From the NCBI GenBank assembly GCA_964346645.1, contig CAYFVU010000108.1:1-11125 (forward strand): DNA of 11,125 nucleotides. The letters are read 5' to 3'. A program made the position numbers and the translations under genes. Every line of letters begins with the position of its first letter. Position 1 is the stretch's first letter. The notes beneath the pieces are model-generated. The model worked only from the letters and a program-made list of their open reading frames with translations. It did not search any database and was not told the origin of the DNA. Source of the stretch: CAYFVU01 sp964346645. Lineage in GTDB: Bacteria > Spirochaetota > Spirochaetia > DSM-16054 > Sediminispirochaetaceae. Of the stretch, positions 1 to 6,602 are shown piece after piece.

Positions 1-100
1 ACAGGCGGATGTGTTCGAGACTGCTGAGGGTCGTTATGGTACTCTCGTCGTAGGATCTCTGCGACTTTTTAGCCGATGCGGGCTTACTCTTCTGTGCCAT
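1..100 (-). CDS. DNA topoisomerase IV / gyrase subunit B, N-terminus (partial)
   Basis: This is the first 33 codons of a type IIA topoisomerase ATPase subunit; the rest lies beyond the left edge. The protein starts MAQKSKPASAKKSQ and continues into YDESTITTLSSLEHIRL, which matches the conserved opening of ParE/GyrB, where 'YD.S.I..L..LE.(V/I)R.RPGMYIG' leads into the GHKL ATPase fold. The enzyme acts with ParC or GyrA to pass DNA duplexes. The 'LSSLEHIRL' wording looks more like ParE than GyrB to me, but 33 residues cannot separate them. The start is secure: an in-frame TAA lies at 104-106, one codon before the ATG at 98-100. No Shine-Dalgarno is visible, which fits the near-leaderless promoter described separately. 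It is a housekeeping gene with no functional tie to the sugar island and marks its left border. Confidence 0.8.
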   Translation of the reverse strand, partial: MAQKSKPASAKKSQRSYDESTITTLSSLEHIRL

Positions 101-111
101 GATTTATGCGG

Positions 112-141
112 AGTGTAGCACAGACGTGCCTGCCGTGACAA
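112..141 (-). promoter_or_regulatory. Predicted sigma-70 promoter of the topoisomerase B gene, near-leaderless
   Basis: On the minus strand, a -35 TTGTCA (141-136) is followed after 18 bp by a -10 TACACT (117-112), with a TG two bases upstream of the -10 (extended type). Transcription would begin near 105-106, only about 5 nt before the ATG at 100-98. No purine-rich ribosome site fits in between, so the mRNA would be leaderless or nearly so. The -35 lies just beyond the lacI-family stop codon. Confidence 0.45.
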
Positions 142-180
142 TTATCCGCCGGGAGGCGGGTGCAATTATTGGGAGACGGG
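139..180. repeat. Imperfect tandem duplication of about 20 bp
   Basis: The motif caattat followed by a G-rich block occurs twice: caattat 139-145 with gggaggcggg 151-160, and caattat 163-169 with gggagacggg 171-180. The G-rich blocks match at 9 of 10 positions. The first copy carries 4 extra bases between the two parts. It lies in the short gap between the repressor stop and the topoisomerase promoter and may simply be a local duplication. Confidence 0.4.
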
Positions 181-200
181 AGGCATCCTTCACGTCTCCC
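146..200 (-). terminator. Two weak hairpins at the 3' end of the repressor gene, possible terminator
   Basis: An 8-bp perfect inverted repeat (171-178 with 193-200, gggagacg/cgtctccc) encloses the repressor stop codon in its 14-nt loop. A second 5-bp GC hairpin (146-150 with 155-159, tetraloop) follows. In the minus-strand RNA the first stem is followed only by AAUAAUU and the second by AUAAUUGU, so neither has a real U-tract. This would be a poor intrinsic terminator or a 3'-end stabiliser before the topoisomerase promoter. Confidence 0.3.
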
Positions 201-1179
201 GCACTATCAGCTCGGGGTTGTAGATTACGCTCTTCGAGGCGGAGTCCTTGTTGCGGATCTTCTCGATAAGACACTCCGCACTCTCATAGCCGAGCCGGTA
301 CTTAGAGACCCGGATCGTGGAGATAGCAGGGACGAAGTGTTTCGCCTCTTCGATATCGTCATGGCCGAGAACGGAGATATCAGTGGGGACCTTTAACCCC
401 CGCTCGTAGAGGGCCCGGACGACGCCGAAGGCCATCTGATCGTTGTAGACAAAGATCGAATCCACGGGCCCACCCCGTTCCATAAGCTCGTGGGCCGCCT
501 GGTAGGCGCTGTCGGGAGTGGAGTTACAGAGTTCGACGGAGCTGTTCTTCAGCTCTATACCGTGTTCATCCAGCTTCTCCCTAAAGCCGTCGAGACGTGC
601 CTTGTTGCAGGAAACCGGCAGGGCATAGCCGATGTATGCGGGCTGCCTTCGTCCCGATTGTACAAAGTAGTCGGCGGCGATTCTTCCGCTCTGGTACGAG
701 TCGATGGTAAAGTAGTCCTGGGTATTGAGATTTCCCTTGCGCACGATGGTGAGGTGGGGAACGTTTATCTCGTCATAATTGATGGTGTTCTCTATGTCTC
801 TCGAGGGAACGAGGATAATCCCCTCTACCCTGTTGGACGCGAGGGCAATGAAGAGATCCTTCTCCCTGGCAATGTCCTCGTTGCTGGTGAGGGTCATGAT
901 GGTGTAGCCGTAACTGCTTATCGCGTCGCTTATGCCTTGCAGTATACGGGAGAAGAAGGCGTTGTTGATGTGAGTTACGATTACCCCGATGGTATTGCTC
1001 TTTCTCGAACGGAGGCCCGAAGCGTTTGCATGGGGAATGTAGCCGAGCTCGTCGGCGATTTGCCGTATTTTCTGCTTCGTTTTCTCGCCTATATCCGGTT
1101 TATCCTTGAGCGACCTGCTCACCGTATTGATGGAGACTCCGGCCTTTTCAGCTATATCTTTCAGACGTACATACACCAT
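190..1179 (-). CDS. LacI-family transcriptional repressor
   Basis: A 329-residue LacI/GalR-type regulator of normal family length. Residues 5-24 (RLKDIAEKAGVSINTVSRSL) are the N-terminal helix-turn-helix. The hinge follows at about 50-60 and has Leu56, the position that in LacI/PurR wedges into the central CG step of the operator. Residues 63-329 are the periplasmic-binding-protein-like effector domain, including NTIGVIV, YNDQMAFGVVRAL and ISVLGHDD. It most likely binds the two TTAACGTTAA palindromes in the 4413-4673 control region and is released by a sugar from this pathway. I chose ATG 1179 because GGGGAG lies just upstream (1187-1182), although its spacing is short; GTG 1176 is also possible. 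A longer frame from TTG 1200 would add seven unlikely residues. It is the last gene of the transport unit, 54 bp after the second permease, and may also have its own promoter. Confidence 0.9.
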   Translation of the reverse strand: MVYVRLKDIAEKAGVSINTVSRSLKDKPDIGEKTKQKIRQIADELGYIPHANASGLRSRKSNTIGVIVTHINNAFFSRILQGISDAISSYGYTIMTLTSNEDIAREKDLFIALASNRVEGIILVPSRDIENTINYDEINVPHLTIVRKGNLNTQDYFTIDSYQSGRIAADYFVQSGRRQPAYIGYALPVSCNKARLDGFREKLDEHGIELKNSSVELCNSTPDSAYQAAHELMERGGPVDSIFVYNDQMAFGVVRALYERGLKVPTDISVLGHDDIEEAKHFVPAISTIRVSKYRLGYESAECLIEKIRNKDSASKSVIYNPELIVRET

Positions 1180-1189
1180 GACTCCCCAA

Positions 1190-1218
1190 TTTATAAACAA
1201 AACAGAGAGATTTGTCCA
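1190..1218 (-). promoter_or_regulatory. Possible internal promoter of the repressor gene
   Basis: In the gap after the second permease, the minus strand carries TGGACA (1218-1213), a 17-bp spacer and TATAAA (1195-1190). Each hexamer matches the sigma-70 consensus at 5 of 6 positions. Transcription would start near 1183, about 4 nt before the ATG at 1179, so the GGGGAG ribosome site (1187-1182) would be mostly excluded from this transcript but kept on read-through mRNA. No TTAACGTTAA operator is seen here, so this promoter could supply a constitutive basal level of repressor. Confidence 0.4.
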
Positions 1219-1233
1219 TCAAGGCGCCGGTGC

Positions 1234-2103
1234 TCACTCCTTTACCGCACCGAAGGTCATCCCGTGAACGAAGTGCTTCTGCAGTAGGAGAAAGAAAATG
1301 AGTGTCGGCAGTGTTGCCGTAAGATACGCCGCGGCTTGGGTACCCCACGCGAGTCCGTACTGACCTCGGAGCTGCAGGACACCGAGTTGAATCGTCATCT
1401 TCGCCTCGGTTTTTATCAGGACGAGGGGCCAAATAAAATCGTTCCATATCCAGGTAAACTGGAGAATCGCCAGGGCCACCAGGGCCGCCTGCGATATGGG
1501 GAGCATTATGCGTCCCATAATCTCCCAATCGTTGCAGCCGTCTATCATACCCACATCCCGCAGCTCATTGGGCAAGGATTTGAAGAAATTCGTCATTACC
1601 ATGGTACAGATGGGAATACCGAAGCCGACGTGGACCACGATAATGGAGTAGAGGGTATCGAGCATTCCCAGCTTGTTGAAGAAGATATAAATAGGTATGA
1701 GCACCACGTGGGGAGGAATGTACATGCCGGCTATGATGAGGATGAAAAGGAGAAGATCATAGCGGAATTTCAGTTTGCCGAAGGCGTAGCCGGCGAGGAC
1801 TCCCATGCCGATGGAGAGGAGTGTTGCCGGTATCGTCACCAATACGGTATTGAGGAGGAACTGCTGTATTTTTCCTCCCCCGAATATGGAGACAAAATTT
1901 TCGAGGCTGGGAGGAGCGGGAAAGGCCCAAAAACCCTCCTTGATGATCTCGCTGTTTGTCCGAAGGGCCGTGGTGAGGACCCCGTAGACCGGCAGAAGAA
2001 ACAGCAAAGCAAGAAGAACGAGAAAACTGTACAAGAATATCAGGGAAACAAAGCGGCGAATGTACTCTTTCTTTTCCATAGCGCTGCTGTTAGCCGTTTT
2101 CAT
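1234..2103 (-). CDS. ABC sugar transporter permease, MalG type (carbohydrate uptake CUT1-like)
   Basis: Inner-membrane subunit of a binding-protein-dependent carbohydrate importer, 289 residues, usual for the MalG/UgpE type. Hydrophobic segments appear at about 20-40, 81-108, 115-140, 150-170, 203-225 and 258-278, giving the expected six spans. The cytoplasmic EAA loop that contacts the ATPase is at about 180-202 (ELRDVGMIDGCNDWEIMGRI, then MLP), with the conserved Gly and the I..LP ending. The start is ATG 2103 (MKTANSSAMEKKEY), preceded by GGAAGGCGGAG. Its ATG overlaps the TGA of the upstream permease in an ATGA arrangement, implying coupled translation. An open frame continues upstream to 2760, but that part is antisense-type filler inside the other permease. 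The substrate is unknown. Confidence 0.9.
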   Translation of the reverse strand: MKTANSSAMEKKEYIRRFVSLIFLYSFLVLLALLFLLPVYGVLTTALRTNSEIIKEGFWAFPAPPSLENFVSIFGGGKIQQFLLNTVLVTIPATLLSIGMGVLAGYAFGKLKFRYDLLLFILIIAGMYIPPHVVLIPIYIFFNKLGMLDTLYSIIVVHVGFGIPICTMVMTNFFKSLPNELRDVGMIDGCNDWEIMGRIMLPISQAALVALAILQFTWIWNDFIWPLVLIKTEAKMTIQLGVLQLRGQYGLAWGTQAAAYLTATLPTLIFFLLLQKHFVHGMTFGAVKE

Positions 2104-2978
2104 GACTCCGCCTTCCTTATTGTCTGGCGCAGATATACCGCAATTACCCCGATTACCAGGAGAAAGAGAATATTTGCCACTGCACTCGCATAGCCCATGC
2201 GGTAATTCCAGAAGGCCTGACGAAACATGAAGGTGGTGAGTATCTCGGAGGAGCGGTGCGGGCCTCCTTTGGTGGTAATGTACACGATATCGAAATTCTT
2301 CAGGGCCAGCACCACCGTGAGGGAGACCACCACCACACTCACGTGTTTGAGCTGCGGAATGATGACTTTCAGGTAGAGCTGCAGAGTAGTGCAGCCGTCG
2401 ATTTTCGCAGCTTCTATGAGTTCTTCTCGAATGGTGGCCAGGCCGGCGAGAAACAGCACCATGCACAAACCGACATGCTGCCAAGAGGCGGCGACGATTA
2501 TGCTCAGCAGCGCAGTCTCCGGTTGGGCGAGCCAGGCGGTTGCGAGGTTCTCCAAACCTATGGCCCTCAGTGCCAGATTGAGTATTCCCAACCTGGGTTC
2601 GTAGATAAACGTCCAGGTCATGCCTACGATGACGTAGGAGAGGACCATGGGAAAATAGAATATGGTCTTGAAGACCGAAGCGCCCACCGGCCCCCTGTCG
2701 AGAAGAATCGCCAAAAACAGGCCCACACTCGTGGGAACGGTGAGAAAGATCACGATCCACACGAGGTTGTGCCAGAAGGCCTGGCTAAAGCCGCTGTCGG
2801 AGAAGATATTGAGATAGTTTTTAAATCCCACCATGTTGTAGTGGGCGGAAATCCCGTTCCAGTCGGTAAAACTAAAATAAACCGTCCATAAATAGGGGAA
2901 GATGAGTATTGCCGCGTAGACAAGCACGGGAAGTGCCAAAAACTGTGCAGCCGTTGCCCACTCGTTGTTTCTTTTCAT
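2100..2978 (-). CDS. ABC sugar transporter permease, MalF/UgpA type
   Basis: Partner permease of the importer, 292 residues. It starts MKRNNEWATAAQFLALPVLV, with a first membrane span at about 12-36, the sugar-permease signature FSFTDWNG just after it, then further spans at about 70-92, 105-127, 155-180, 212-228 and 264-284. The EAA loop is at about 185-210 (EELIEAAKIDGCTTLQLYLK, then VIIPQL), clearly canonical. It forms the channel with the MalG-type subunit, with which it overlaps by 4 bp. It lies 126 bp downstream of the binding-protein gene; that gap holds a GC-rich hairpin that may lower permease relative to binding-protein expression. The ribosome site is a modest GGCGGTGGCGGA directly before the ATG. 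The family is clear; the transported sugar is not. Confidence 0.9.
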   Translation of the reverse strand: MKRNNEWATAAQFLALPVLVYAAILIFPYLWTVYFSFTDWNGISAHYNMVGFKNYLNIFSDSGFSQAFWHNLVWIVIFLTVPTSVGLFLAILLDRGPVGASVFKTIFYFPMVLSYVIVGMTWTFIYEPRLGILNLALRAIGLENLATAWLAQPETALLSIIVAASWQHVGLCMVLFLAGLATIREELIEAAKIDGCTTLQLYLKVIIPQLKHVSVVVVSLTVVLALKNFDIVYITTKGGPHRSSEILTTFMFRQAFWNYRMGYASAVANILFLLVIGVIAVYLRQTIRKAES

Positions 2979-3021
2979 TCCGCCACCGCCGTTTACCGAC
3001 CTCGTGTCCTATTGTTACCAT

Positions 3022-3060
3022 GATCGGCCCAACCGGCCCAAAGGCCGGCTGAACACGATC
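3022..3060 (-). promoter_or_regulatory. Intercistronic hairpin between binding-protein and permease genes
   Basis: In the minus-strand RNA a 9-bp stem (3051-3043 with 3038-3030, core CCGGCC/GGCCGG, one G-U pair) closes a 4-nt loop. After a small internal loop an outer 5-bp GATCG/CGATC stem follows (3060-3056 with 3026-3022). There is no U-run after it on the minus strand. The A-to-C mismatch on the plus strand becomes a G-U pair only in minus-strand RNA, which supports function in that direction. Such structures between a binding protein and its permeases commonly stabilise the upstream message or attenuate the downstream genes. Confidence 0.6.
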
Positions 3061-3104
3061 TCGTTTTTCTTAGATACACCTTTTTATGCTCTATGTACAA
3101 AAGC

Positions 3105-4412
3105 CTATTGCTTCTGACTCTCCATCTCTTCGAACGCCTTCTGTACATCCCTCTCGGTCTTCTCGAGAATTTCCATGTAGTTGTCGGGATTGTCGATAAA
3201 CTCCGAGAATGCGTTGAGCCCCACATCCGCGGCCGGCGGAGGTGTAGCAAGGTCGTAGTTGAAGGCCCAGTTGGGAATGGTAGAAATGAGCTGTTTCACT
3301 TCGAGCTGCAGTTCGTTGTACACGGTGTCGGGAACTTCCTTATTGGGTGCGATCGCACCGGTTCCGGTATTGAAGCTCTCCTGGGCTTCGCGGTCACCGA
3401 GGCGAGCCATTACCTGCTTGGCCGCCTCTATCTGCTGTGCCTCTTTGGGCACTATAACCCCATCCATCGGTCCCACAGCAGCATCCGCTACCCCTTCGTC
3501 TATAACCGGAAACGGGAAGAAGCCGTAGTCCTCTCCCGGTGTCCAACCGATGTCTTTGTCCAGCTGCATGAACCATGTCCCCATGAGATTCATGGCAGCC
3601 TCGCCCTGTCCGACAAAAGTCGCCGCCTCGGCCCAGTCGTAGGCATTCGGATTGTCGATAAAGTAGCCTTTATCCATGAGGTCTTTCCATATCTCCCATG
3701 CCCGTACCACTTCCTTGTCGGTGTAGGAGGCTTCTCCATTCATCAATTTCTCACGATATTCTGGACCTGCGGTCCTGAGAAGCGGATAGTCGAACCAGAA
3801 CTGCGCAGGCCACCGTTCTCTCGAACCCAAGGCGATCGGTTTGACACCGTGTTCCTTGAGTTTTTCACAAACCTCTAGAAACTCGTTCCATGTCTTCGGC
3901 GGGCTCACCCCCGCATCTTTGAAGACCTGTTTGTTGTAGAACACAGCCGCATAGTGCTGCGTCAAGGGGATGAAGTACTTTTTGCCGTTATACTCGGCGG
4001 CCTGCTGCACCGCTTCGGTAAACTTGTCGTTCAGATCCGCCTCTTTGTAGACATCGTCGATCGGCTCGAGAAGATCGTTGTCCACTAGGAACTTCGTTCG
4101 GGCCCCCGCCCAGTAAGAGAACAAATCCGGAGGATTTCCTCCCGCGAGCATGACCCGTATACTCGTCTTGAACGCCTCGTGATCTACCGGGGTGGCAACG
4201 AGGTTGTATTCGGGATTCTCCTCATTGAACGCCTCGACCATCTGATCTACTCCGCCGGCGAGGGTACCGGAGAAATAGTGGAAAAAGGTTACCTTCGTCG
4301 GCTCTCCGGCCTTCTCCTCTTTCTCCGCCGCATCCTTTTGTCCACCAGCAAAGACCGGAGAGACAAAGAGAGCCAGGACGAGCAGAAAAACCACAGACTT
4401 CTTAAACTCCAT
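3105..4412 (-). CDS. Extracellular solute-binding protein, family 1 (sugar ABC transporter)
   Basis: Periplasmic receptor of the importer, 435 residues, typical for MalE-type binding proteins. Residues 1-22 form a Sec signal peptide: MEFKK, a hydrophobic core, then SPVFA before GGQKD. There is no Cys at the cleavage site, so it should be a soluble periplasmic protein and not a lipoprotein. The mature part shows family-1 features: VTFFHYFSG at the first strand, VDQMVEAFNEENPEYNL, PPDLFSYWAG, YFIPLTQHYAAVFYNKQVFKDAGV, PKTWNEFLEVCEKL, and GEAAMNLMGTWFMQ. Aromatic residues (W, Y, F) are frequent, fitting stacking on a sugar ring. The start is well defined by AGGAGGT (4424-4418), 5 nt before the ATG. 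It is the first gene of the leftward unit and is driven by the consensus promoter at 4502-4530. The ligand cannot be inferred with confidence. Confidence 0.93.
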   Translation of the reverse strand: MEFKKSVVFLLVLALFVSPVFAGGQKDAAEKEEKAGEPTKVTFFHYFSGTLAGGVDQMVEAFNEENPEYNLVATPVDHEAFKTSIRVMLAGGNPPDLFSYWAGARTKFLVDNDLLEPIDDVYKEADLNDKFTEAVQQAAEYNGKKYFIPLTQHYAAVFYNKQVFKDAGVSPPKTWNEFLEVCEKLKEHGVKPIALGSRERWPAQFWFDYPLLRTAGPEYREKLMNGEASYTDKEVVRAWEIWKDLMDKGYFIDNPNAYDWAEAATFVGQGEAAMNLMGTWFMQLDKDIGWTPGEDYGFFPFPVIDEGVADAAVGPMDGVIVPKEAQQIEAAKQVMARLGDREAQESFNTGTGAIAPNKEVPDTVYNELQLEVKQLISTIPNWAFNYDLATPPPAADVGLNAFSEFIDNPDNYMEILEKTERDVQKAFEEMESQKQ

Positions 4413-4483
4413 TTTCGACCTCCTGATAAAATAGAATGTATAACATTTAGTTCAATAGGCAGCATCACAGGTGAGCATAATTA

Positions 4484-4501
4484 AACGTTAACGTTAATGT
4501 A
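4484..4501. promoter_or_regulatory. Putative LacI-family operator O1, over the leftward start site
   Basis: TTAACGTTAA (4488-4497) is a perfect palindrome centred on CG at 4492-4493. The wider 4485-4500 block is symmetric at 14 of 16 positions. A second, weaker CG-centred half-match (TAAACGTTAA, 4482-4491) overlaps it with a 6-bp offset. The centre sits about 2-3 bp downstream of the predicted start site (about 4495) of the leftward promoter, so a bound repressor would block RNA polymerase. Confidence 0.7.
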
Positions 4502-4530
4502 ATTATAGAAGAGTTTTTTTGATCTGTCAA
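4502..4530 (-). promoter_or_regulatory. Consensus promoter of the transport unit (leftward)
   Basis: On the minus strand TTGACA (4530-4525) is followed by exactly 17 bp and TATAAT (4507-4502), a perfect match to the sigma-70 consensus in both boxes and in spacing. The spacer contains a run of seven A. The start site should fall near 4495, giving a leader of about 82 nt before the binding-protein ATG. So strong a promoter implies a need for repression, which operator O1 could provide. Confidence 0.8.
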
Positions 4531-4551
4531 ACAAATATTTGCGTTTTTCTT

Positions 4552-4600
4552 CAGCCAAAACTGGATAAGTAAAGACATTCCCGCACCGAAACAGCCAAAA
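4552..4600. repeat. Direct repeat cagccaaaa, two copies 40 bp apart
   Basis: The nonamer cagccaaaa occurs at 4552-4560 and 4592-4600, between the two divergent promoters. The copies are 40 bp apart, close to four helical turns, so they lie on nearly the same face of the DNA. One copy ends 14 bp upstream of the rightward -35, and the other begins 21 bp upstream of the leftward -35. This could be an activator site, but chance is not excluded. Confidence 0.35.
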
Positions 4601-4614
4601 TCCGGTTTTCTTCC

Positions 4615-4644
4615 TTGACACAGGAGAGAAAATACCACTAAAAT
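4615..4644 (+). promoter_or_regulatory. Promoter of the catabolic unit (rightward)
   Basis: TTGACA (4615-4620), an 18-bp spacer and TAAAAT (4639-4644, 5 of 6 matches to TATAAT). The start site should be near 4651, within operator O2, giving a leader of about 23 nt that contains the ribosome site CGGAGAG (4661-4667) before the ATG at 4674. Confidence 0.7.
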
Positions 4645-4645
4645 A

Positions 4646-4659
4646 CTTTAACGTTAAAG
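4646..4659. promoter_or_regulatory. Putative LacI-family operator O2, over the rightward start site
   Basis: CTTTAACGTTAAAG is a perfect 14-bp palindrome with a central CG at 4652-4653. It shares the TTAACGTTAA core with O1. Its centre is about 2 bp downstream of the predicted start (about 4651) and 160 bp from the centre of O1. A tetrameric or paired-dimer repressor might bridge the two sites and loop out both promoters. Confidence 0.75.
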
Positions 4660-4673
4660 CCGGAGAGTGTCAT

Positions 4674-6584
4674 ATGAATACCATAGATAACGAAAAAGAG
4701 TTAAGCCAGATAATAAATAGAGCACGGGCGATAAAAGAGTATGCCACCCCCTACGAGGCACTCCGGAGCGCTGCGATAGAGCAATTCCAGGACATAACGG
4801 TAAACGAGGCGGTGGTTCTTGGCCTGCTCAACCAAGGAGTACGCAAGTATATCGGCGTATTCGGCCACGGCTCTACCGACCTCGGCGAGATCCTCCGGGT
4901 CTACGAGGAGGAGGAACTGGTGAGTACATGGAACGTGCGCAACGAGGTAGAGGCATCTCACGCCGCATCGGCTATGAGGTGGCAGTACCGCGAACGGGTG
5001 GCAGTCTTTACCTCCATCGGCCCCGGTGCCCTCCACGCCTTTGCCGGATCCCTTGTTCCCCTCTCCAACGGGCTCGGGAACTACTACATATTCGCCGACG
5101 AGACAACCCACAACGAGGGGCCGAACATGCAGCAGATTCCCAAGAACGAACAGGACCTTTTTCTCAAACTCGTCACCGCCATGGGAGAGGGCTACACCGT
5201 CACCGAACCGTGGTCGGTGTTTACCGCTCTCAAGTGGGGATACCAAACCACGGCCGATCCCGGGCACGAAATGCCCTACTACCTCCTCCTGCCCATGAAC
5301 AGCCAGCATGCATACCTGCACAACTGCAATCTCATGGAACTTCCCTATTATACCGAAGGCACGTTTTCTCCCTCCCACCCGGCGGACCTCCATAACTTTA
5401 ACGCCGCCGCGGAGCGCATTCGGCACTACGAGAAGGTCTGCATCAAGACCGGCGGCGGAGCGAGGAAAGTGCCGAGGGAGGCTCTCGAGGAGTTGATAGA
5501 GCGAAGCGGCGCCGTCTACGTACACGGACCGCAAGTCCCGGGCCTCATTTCCGGAAGCAGCGATGTGAACATGACCGTCGGCGGTTCAAAGGGGTCGATA
5601 AGCGGCAACTATGCCCTTCGCGAGTGCGAACTCCTCATTATCATCGGGGCACGGGGGGTGTGTCAGTGGGACAGTTCCGGGACCGAGTTCAAAAAGACCA
5701 AAGAGATAATCCACATAAATGCGAGGGCCGAAGATGCCCTCCACTACAACCGCAGCATACCCCTGATCGGAGATGCATCGGCGGTGGTCTCTACCCTCAA
5801 TAGTATCCTGAAGGAACAAAATATTCACAAGGGGAAAGAGAGTACCTCGCCATGGATAGAATCCTGCCGGGCCAAACGCCGGGAGTGGGACAGATTGGTG
5901 GAAGAGCGGGTCTCATGCAGACCGCTGCTCGATGCAAAACAGGGAAGCGAGATCCTTACCCAGCCCTCGGCCATTCAGACGGTGGTCGATTTTGCCGTGC
6001 AGAAGAAGGCCTGCAAGCTCTTCGATGCGGGGGACGTGCAGGCTAACGGTTTCCAGATTGTGAGGGATGAAAAGCCCGGTTTTACCTTTACCGACACTGG
6101 ATCCTCCTACATGGGTTTTGCCGTCTCGGCGCTCCTCGCCTCTGCAATTGCCGATACGCCCCGCTACAGCATTGCTTTTACCGGCGACGGCAGTTTCATG
6201 ATGAATCCCCAGATACTCATCGACGCCGTCGAGCATGGACTCAGGGGGATGATAGTAATCTTCGACAACCGGCGGATGTCCGCGATTTCCGCACTCCAAA
6301 AGGCACAGTACGGAAAAGACTACAAGACCGACGACAAAATTTCCGTGGACTATCGCGCCATGGCCGAATCGGTGGAGGGGGTAAAGGGGCTGTTCGGAGG
6401 CTCCTCGTGCGAGCAGCTCCGCGGGGTTCTCGAAGAGGCCTATGCATATTCGGGACTCTCCCTCATCCATCTGCCGGTCTACTACGGGGAGAGCGAGCAA
6501 GGCGACCTCGGGGTGTACGGAAAGTGGAACGTCGGTAACTGGTGCAATGACGTGCAAAGGGAAAAACACTCTATCGGGCTCTAG
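4674..6584 (+). CDS. Thiamine-diphosphate-dependent enzyme, IolD-like (acetolactate synthase superfamily)
   Basis: Cytoplasmic ThDP enzyme of 636 residues, first gene of the rightward unit. It resembles IolD, which hydrolyses the ring of 3D-(3,5/4)-trihydroxycyclohexane-1,2-dione in inositol breakdown. The shared landmarks are VFGHGSTDLGE (62-72), RNE with probable catalytic Glu91 followed by SHAASA, TSIGPGAL (113-120), GPNMQQIP (149-156) and a central Rossmann-like domain at about 245-380 (VCIKTGGGAR, LLIIIGARG). The C-terminal ThDP/Mg site is GDG at 504-506, 25 residues, then Asn532 (FDNRR). An N-terminal stretch of about 42 residues precedes the PYR domain. The ribosome site CGGAGAG ends 6 nt before ATG 4674. 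The start is further fixed by operator O2 just upstream. IolD homology supports C-C bond cleavage of a cyclic or alpha-diketo substrate, but other iol genes are absent, so the true substrate may differ. Confidence 0.85.
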   Translation: MNTIDNEKELSQIINRARAIKEYATPYEALRSAAIEQFQDITVNEAVVLGLLNQGVRKYIGVFGHGSTDLGEILRVYEEEELVSTWNVRNEVEASHAASAMRWQYRERVAVFTSIGPGALHAFAGSLVPLSNGLGNYYIFADETTHNEGPNMQQIPKNEQDLFLKLVTAMGEGYTVTEPWSVFTALKWGYQTTADPGHEMPYYLLLPMNSQHAYLHNCNLMELPYYTEGTFSPSHPADLHNFNAAAERIRHYEKVCIKTGGGARKVPREALEELIERSGAVYVHGPQVPGLISGSSDVNMTVGGSKGSISGNYALRECELLIIIGARGVCQWDSSGTEFKKTKEIIHINARAEDALHYNRSIPLIGDASAVVSTLNSILKEQNIHKGKESTSPWIESCRAKRREWDRLVEERVSCRPLLDAKQGSEILTQPSAIQTVVDFAVQKKACKLFDAGDVQANGFQIVRDEKPGFTFTDTGSSYMGFAVSALLASAIADTPRYSIAFTGDGSFMMNPQILIDAVEHGLRGMIVIFDNRRMSAISALQKAQYGKDYKTDDKISVDYRAMAESVEGVKGLFGGSSCEQLRGVLEEAYAYSGLSLIHLPVYYGESEQGDLGVYGKWNVGNWCNDVQREKHSIGL

Positions 6585-6602
6585 GCCCAACAAGGGAAAA
6601 CC

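Noticed and set aside
490..1287. A 265-codon plus-strand open frame
   Set aside because: It lies antisense to the repressor gene, has no ribosome site or recognisable domain, and reflects the GC-rich codon pattern of the opposite strand.
2104..2760. Upstream extension of the MalG-type permease frame (about 219 extra residues)
   Set aside because: It overlaps the MalF-type permease out of frame, reads as low-complexity His/Arg-rich filler, and ATG 2103 has a good ribosome site and an ATGA overlap.
2993..3250. An 85-codon minus-strand frame across the end of the binding-protein gene
   Set aside because: It is out of frame with the binding protein, Arg-rich filler, and has no ribosome site.
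4422..4455. A possible second leftward promoter (TTGAAC, 16 bp, TATTTT) in the binding-protein leader
   Set aside because: The start would fall within the ribosome binding site, and the hexamers are poor compared with the perfect promoter at 4502-4530.
4462..4477. A short TCAC-ag-GTGA inverted repeat resembling a CRP half-site arrangement
   Set aside because: The half-sites point the wrong way for CRP and only 4 bp pair, so it is likely chance.
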